64,000 nt of DNA, taken from assembly GCF_003589595.1 (NCBI RefSeq), contig NW_020653852.1, positions 542,737 to 606,736 of the forward strand, written 5' to 3'. A model generated the notes under the pieces. It searched no databases. It was not told the origin of the DNA and was given only the letters and a program-made list of their open reading frames with translations. Shown one piece after another: positions 58,240-64,000 of the stretch (position 1 is the stretch's first letter; each line of letters starts with the position of its first letter). The stretch comes from Hyposmocoma kahamanoa. Lineage: Eukaryota > Arthropoda > Insecta > Lepidoptera > Cosmopterigidae. The position numbers were made by a program, and so were the translations under genes.

Positions 58240-58705
58240 AATAAAATTTGAGCCAGCCGAACAGCGCAAACAAGCAACAAAATTGACAAAATTCTTGGGA
58301 GATAATGAAAATATACTCTGCAAGACCCGGAATTGATAATGATGTCCTGTGAGAAGGAGGTGTAGAATTGTTTTATGAACCACAACAGATGGAAGATTTT
58401 TGCGAAATTGATATCACGAAAGTCATTTATCGGCGATCCCGGCGGCGACGTGTTTTACTTGTTTAAAACATTTATGGTGTCATCGCTTTTGTGTGTACTA
58501 TGATAGATCGGATGACAACGTTGAGGACTAATTTTGTTAAGTACGGTTGGTTGCAGGTTCCAGAATTCATTAGCTCCATGAGCAACGAAAAATTGCTTGA
58601 AATCTCCTAAGTTTCTTCTGTATTCTACTACCTAATAATATTTCAGAAACACGAGCCCGAAAGACAATCATTGAGGTATTACGGGATCTGCACATACATT
58701 AAGAG
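58240..58705 (+). pseudogene. Carboxylesterase pseudogene, C-terminal remnant
   Basis: Decayed copy of the last third of a cluster-type esterase. In order: EQRKQATKLTKFLGDNENI (matching AKAIAEKLNNIYMGEDEI of the 53.5-kb gene), stops, NRWKIFAKLISRKSF (GWRNIPKFTLGKPF), GDPGGDVFYLF (GATHADELFYLF), a frameshift near 58,500, then MIDRMTTLRTNFVKYG (MIERITTLWTNFAKYG). Exon 3 is reduced to EVLRDLHTY before an early stop. The catalytic-His position is lost (GGD for THAD). Exons 1 and the Ser region were not found. Same strand as the 53.5-kb gene, so probably its tandem duplicate; the end abuts a large inverted repeat. Confidence 0.8.
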
Positions 58706-61598
58706 GGAGCAGAAGAAAAATTATAATCTTCGATTTGATTTTAGAGGGGAAATCCACTTTAAAGTTAAAAATAAAATATTGTACGAGTAACTACACGTAC
58801 ACGATATATTCAAGCACAGACGTTAATCAGAAACATAAAACAATAAAGTTTCCTTGATAGATAAAAGTCACGAAATAACCTCTAATTTTCACATTTTTTC
58901 GATTTATTCTCGAAATGCTACGGGTTATGTGGTTAAAGGATATTTATTTATCTTAAGAATATAAATTCACTTACAGAGAAAATTTAAGATCTCACTTCAA
59001 AACTTAATAGTAAAGCACACTAAAATCTATACAACCATCACCATTCACTGCGTATTACGAAAAATAATGTAGGTAGACAAAAACTAAAATCATACGTTTT
59101 GAGTTGAATTAATCTGCAATTAGTTCCGATGAAGGTAGATTTGTTATTAGGACAAAAATTAGATAATTAAAGATATTTACGCATGATCGACTACTGTTGT
59201 TACGGATTTTTTTAATCCCTTTAGTTTTAGAGTTATTCCGCTACAACGAATTTGGCACTTACGACATTTTTAATGCGCAAAAGACAACATCTCCTGTCGC
59301 ATGTCACGGGAACTTCAAGCATATATTTGTTTTACAAATTAGTCACTATCGCTCCGTTGAAACGAGAGGACGTTAACAAAATTTGCGGCTGAGCTGTTTA
59401 ATCGTCATCGCAAATTATCAATATTGATGACTAATTGTCGAAGGTAAGTTTGTGAATTACCTACCTATGTTTAACGGTAAAATAAAAAATATTATTTTCA
59501 TGTGCATAAGCGCACTTAGAACTTACGATTTTTTGATTTCATCAGTAACAGGATTGAAAATTCACCGGTATGAGAGTGAATGTCGTGCAGATGATTTTAG
59601 TTCTTATCATGTGCTAAATAACATTTGAATAAGTTTATTCCCGCTATCGCGGGCCACATGATTGATATGACTATACCATTTACATGTTTTACATTACATA
59701 TTATAAACATATAATATTTGTAGAAATGACGGTATGATTTTCATCTAATTGATTGTTAGGTTACCTCTGCAAAACACACACACAAAATCCAGAAAGGACT
59801 TAGTACAGACAGAGAATAAATAGTTGATATCGTTGTTATTTTTTTTATTACGAGGACTGATTTTGATATTGAACAAAATAATTACACGTAATGGTAGGTA
59901 TTTTACATTAGAGCAAAAGAAATTTAAATTAAATAAATAAAATTTTAAATTTAAAGAGATTTAACACATTCACAACACAATTATTGTATTGGTTTTTGTC
60001 TTTGACACGACAAAAAGAAGATTACAGCAATCTGTTTATTTTCGTGTTTATTCTATTTGCCAAACAAATACGAGTATAATAGGTATCGCACTTTATGAAA
60101 TTTCATTACAGACACACATTTTGTGTGGAACAGAAAAAAACTGTGGAGTCGCCAATAGAACTAATAAATTTACAACCGGTTCCAGTACAGTAAGTAAGTA
60201 CAGAGTGATAAAAAAACCACTGACCATTTTAAAGGAGCACACTGCATAATGGAAATAAAAAATACATGTTCGGTTACAATTATTAATACAAAGATGGAAC
60301 ACTCAAAAAAAATTCCTTCGATCCGGCCGGATTCGAATCGACGTCTTCTAGCTTACCGTGCCAGACGCTATACCAACTAAGCTACGGAACGAACCAGCGG
60401 ATCTCATGAATTTTTCTATGTGCTTGCGACGTGTCTTTGTATTTGGTTTTTTCAACGACTTTTTAGTCGTAGCGCCATGTATGGAGTAATTTCACAAAAA
60501 ATAATTGAATATCAATTCAATAAAAATTTAAAAAATATGTTCGGTTTTTTTTTCAAATATCTAACACATCAATAACTTATGACGTCTCAAAGCTTTATAT
60601 CTTAAATTTTCGTAAATTTCGTGGAAAATTTCTAGAAATTCACAGTTCCCAGAATATATCAGAAATAAAGCATAAATCATACTGTCATTTTTACAAATAT
60701 TATATATTTATAATATGTAATGTAAAACATGTAAATGGTATCGTCATAGCAATCGAGTGGCCCGCGAAAGCGGGAATAAACTAATTTAAATGTTATTCTG
60801 CACATAATGAGAACTAAAATCGTCTGCACGACCTTCTCTCTTATACCGGTGAATTTTCAATCCTATTCCTGATGACATCAAAATTCGTAAGTTCCAAGTG
60901 CGCTTATGCACATGAAAATAATATTTTTTATTTTACCGTTCAACATAGGTAGATAATTCACAAACTTACCTTCGACAATTGGCCATCACTTTAATGTTGA
61001 ACTTTTTTCTCGTTTCTTCAGTCGTTTGAACGAATTTAGTTTGTTTCTCATATTGATAATTTACGCTGACGATTAAACAGCTCAGCCGCAAATTTTGTTA
61101 ACATCCTCTCGTCTCAACGGAGCGCTAATGACTAATACGCCAGTATATACACACTTATCTATGGACTAATTTGTGAAACAAATATATGCTCGAAGTTCCC
61201 GTGACAAGCGACAGGAGATGTTGCCTTGTGCGCATTAAAAATGTCGTAAGTGCCAAATTCGTTTTAGCGGAATAACTCTAGAACTAAAGGGATTAAAAAA
61301 ATCCGTAACGACAGTAGTCGAGTATGCATAAATATCATTAATTATCTCATTTATGTCCTAATAACCCGTAGCATTTCGAGAATAAATCGAGAAAATGTGA
61401 AAATTAGAGGTTATTTCGTGACTTTTATCTATCAAGGAAACTTTATTGTTTTATGTTTCTGATTAACGTCTATGCTTGAATATATCGTGTAAGTCTAGTT
61501 ATTCGAACAATATTTTATTTTTAACCTTAAAGTGGATTTACCCCTCTAAAATCAAATCGAAGATTAGGAATTTTTCCTCTGCTCCCTCTTATGTTGTA
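58692..61598. repeat. Large inverted repeat, arms about 1 kb, spacer about 0.93 kb
   Basis: Left arm (about 58,692-59,741) and right arm (about 60,673-61,598) are reverse complements along their length. Matching blocks include aagagggagcag, caaggaaactttattg, cgaaatgctacgggtta, acatctcctgtcgc, cttaccttcgacaatt and acatgttttacattacata. The left arm has about 210 extra bases (58,929-59,139). The right arm has about 70 extra bases and a separate 31-base insert flanked by gactaat direct repeats. The spacer holds a SINE. No coding remnant was seen in the arms. Confidence 0.8.
60270..60480 (-). mobile_element. tRNA-derived SINE of the ccggccggatcg family, in the spacer of the large inverted repeat
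   Basis: The minus strand shows gttccgtagcttagttggta (A box), gtcgattcgaatccggccgg (B box) and the leader agtcgttgaaaaaac. The tail is cut short. Immediately beyond the leader (60,485-60,540) lies a plus-oriented tail of the same family, so two copies meet head to tail-reversed here. Confidence 0.65.
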
Positions 61599-63428
61599 AC
61601 GGGTAGACGTTGAGCTTAATCCGTAGTAAGTACACATAAATATAGTATCCACTCTAGTTATCTAGCTAATAAACAACACACTATACAACGATAAACGGGC
61701 AGCTTGACAAAAAGTGTCGTTAAAAACACGTATTTTGTGTAACAAGTGGGAAATCTCCAGCATTTTTAAAGTAATCGGCTTACGGAGCTTCTTATTAAGC
61801 GCAGGCGAACGACGACGGCGGCGGGTGAAAGAGTGGATTGCGCACCTACCAACAACTCTAATCTGGGGCATCTTTTGGACGATAAATGGTTTCCATAACC
61901 TTTCTAGCGATAATATGGTTGGGAATCGGCGATGACATTACTGCAGATTTCTTTCATATCTTCACCAACTTGATTCTATAAGAAAAGTAAATTAGAATCT
62001 ATACTGGTTCTATCCTTCGGTAGAGTTAGCTGATGGCACTGGTTTCAACATCAGATGCGAAGTTAATCGTGTTTCGTAATAAAGATTAAACACATTGTTT
62101 TCCGCGGGGCATCGTAAAAATCTGTGAAATGCGTCGAAAAATCCGCAAAACGCCGTAAATCCAGCCGAAATACCCATAATCCGCGCCGCAGAGTAGTATT
62201 TACCATAATCCGGTGTTATCGGGCGAGCGCACACACACATATTTTGCGGCGGCAAACTACCCTCTAACGGGCGGAAGTGAAGTGTGCAGCGCAAGTACGG
62301 TCACTAATGACCGGTGAAAATATGATTACAGATGAACTGCCAGTTGCACCCTTCCTCTCCCCGCCCCGCATTTGTCTCGCCCTAACAGTAAACCCTTTTA
62401 ATTGGCCTTTAAATTTAACGCAGTCCCCAGCGTACAGCGGTTTTAAGAACCACGCTAAAATAGCCTCCTCATACATTTCTTGTTATATTTATTCATCAAA
62501 AGGTAAAAGGGGCACGAATTGTGTTTACCCATGTCTGAATATAATAATGATAGAAAAGGCCTCTTTCAATTCAAGTGAAACAATGACGGGCCTGGCTTCC
62601 TATCTATCCCTTTACCCTTCGCCTTGGGCGAGGCAGGAAATGAAGTATTCTGACAAACTGAAACTTGATACTTTGAATAGGTACTACGACGGATAAGATG
62701 TTCGATCATGCGGATTATGGGAAATTGAACTGAGGGGTTTAAAAGGTAGATTATAAAAATATTAATTGTTTTGGACAAGGGTCTCACGAAAGATATTCAA
62801 TTAGGTACTAGATCATGGTTCAGTTAAGAATTATGAATGAATGAAATGGAATAATTATTCAAAAACCTCTTTACGTAAAATGCTATATATAGCTCAGGAT
62901 TTGGTAATCGTATGACACAAATTTATTTAAAACCTAGAGCAATTATAGCTTTAGCTTTCAATAACTTGGACTTACGAGTGTTAACATAATTACAATCTAA
63001 TTACGAACATAGCGATGTTGAAACGAGGCTTTTGTAAGTAAGTACGTAAGACAATAGATAAAAGCAATTATTCGCTTCTCTATACAAAACATTTGCACGT
63101 TGAAAAGTCAGTGTGCTTGCACGGGATTTAAGGACATGGGTAGCATTGCGGCGTCGCCGGTGCCGTGACGCTCTTGTGCCGGCTCAGTCAGTATTGACCG
63201 CCCCAGGGGTGCCCGAGGGATTCCTCCTCCCATTATTTACATTTTTCATACATTTCTCCTATTACAAATACACTCCACCGCCCGGCGGAAGATGGAAATA
63301 TTGTTTAACTAGGTATTGTTTGTCCGCAGGGTTATTCTGATAGATTATTTAAATGTTTCGTTTGTGTTTAGGTAGTAGGTTGGTACATGGTTTAAATTCA
63401 TTGCGAGGCTTCTGATTTATAAATACAC
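61599..63428. other. Intergenic, no gene recognised
   Basis: Two longer open frames (61,714-61,935 and 62,277-62,696, plus) have no motif, no signal peptide and no codon pattern that stands out. A modestly GC-rich stretch lies at 62,090-62,290. No repeats were recognised with confidence. Confidence 0.5.
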
Positions 63429-63601
63429 AACGCGCACACTCATAGCCCCGCACGGCGCACTAGGAAATCCTGTGTCGGGGGTGCCATAGACACACACATA
63501 AACACCCAAACTCACCATACATACAAATATTTATCTGAACTGAACCCGGGACCTCTGCGTGTCACACCACTGAGGTAAACGTTCGGCCACGCAGGCGGTT
63601 A
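63429..63601 (-). mobile_element. tRNA-derived SINE, copy 3
   Basis: On the minus strand it reads cctgcgtggccgaacg (A-box region), cagaggtcccgggttc (B-box region), then tgtgtctatggcaccc, ccgacacagga and gcggggctatgag, the same order as at 56,117-56,336. The last 400 bases of the window beyond it show nothing recognisable. Confidence 0.7.
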
Positions 63602-64000
63602 TAGAATAGGATTTCATTTAAGATCATTTTTAAGAGACTTAAGTAGGTAAATATCTACTGTTAGGTTGCAATCATGAACAGGTCGTATTCTGTAGGTACA
63701 TTACACTGTATATTGTATCATACTCGAAGAAATGGTAATTGAAATGTATCACTTTTGTTAACTGTTAAATAGAATCTGTTACACCTCATATAAATTCAAT
63801 CAATTAGTTTTTTTGTATTTGTTGTTGTTACTGTTGAGAAATTTGAATTGCAGATGACAATTTACTTTTACATCGGTGTTGCTATGCTAATTATTATTTC
63901 GTAATGCCATAGGCTATATCGCAACAATATCCTTTGCTTGTAATCTGCCATCTGTTGTCATGTTTTAGTATTATTGTTGGTCATAGCCAATACCGCCAAA

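Noticed and set aside
62277..62696. 139-codon open frame on the plus strand
   Set aside because: No recognisable domain, signal peptide or splice context. Frames of this length occur by chance in the region and the composition matches the surroundings.

Overview
The window looks like a chromosomal segment of an insect, most likely a moth or butterfly. Evidence is split genes with GT..AG introns, AT-rich non-coding DNA packed with tRNA-derived SINEs, LINE 3' tails and foldback elements of lepidopteran style, and a tandem cluster of secreted carboxylesterases typical of insect detoxification and odorant-degrading families. There are no prokaryotic features, CRISPR arrays or viral genes.

Region by region: (1) 1-11,724 holds no recognisable coding exon and is best read as a long 5' intron or flank of the next gene. 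(2) 11,725-19,115 (+) carries nine coding exons of a RanBP9/RanBP10 (RanBPM) orthologue, a subunit of the CTLH/GID E3 ubiquitin ligase: SPRY, LisH, CTLH and CRA parts in order, with the N-terminal exon(s) outside the window. Its exons are extremely GC-rich with tiny introns. The 4.5-kb intron before the last two exons holds a strong candidate 78-bp in-frame cassette exon (15,163-15,240), a nested transposable element and a mariner transposase relic. (3) A 400-bp assembly gap (19,150-19,549) follows the stop codon. (4) 22.7-58.7 kb is a carboxyl/cholinesterase (CCE) cluster: three complete three-exon genes on the minus strand (22,728-26,404; 33,573-36,606; 48,951-52,035), one on the plus strand (53,516-55,684) and a decayed C-terminal pseudogene (about 58,240-58,705, plus). 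All four intact genes keep Ser-Glu-His triads, HGG oxyanion motifs, signal peptides and the same two intron positions, so they arose by tandem duplication. The last minus-strand gene and the plus-strand gene are divergent across 1.48 kb. (5) Between and after the esterases lie repeats: LINE relics, SINEs with a visible target-site duplication, several long inverted repeats, and a roughly 1-kb-armed inverted repeat starting at the stop of the esterase pseudogene.

Functionally the two gene sets are unrelated neighbours: a housekeeping ubiquitin-ligase scaffold and a fast-evolving secreted hydrolase cluster. The most original observations are the phase-matched cassette exon, the stop-free 3n micro-introns of the RanBP9 gene, the divergent GQSAG esterase with an aberrant C-terminus, shared non-coding blocks at 43.3-44.5 and 49.2-50.2 kb, and the large foldback next to the esterase pseudogene. 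All gene models here are read by eye from splice sites, reading frames and family motifs; no searches were run.
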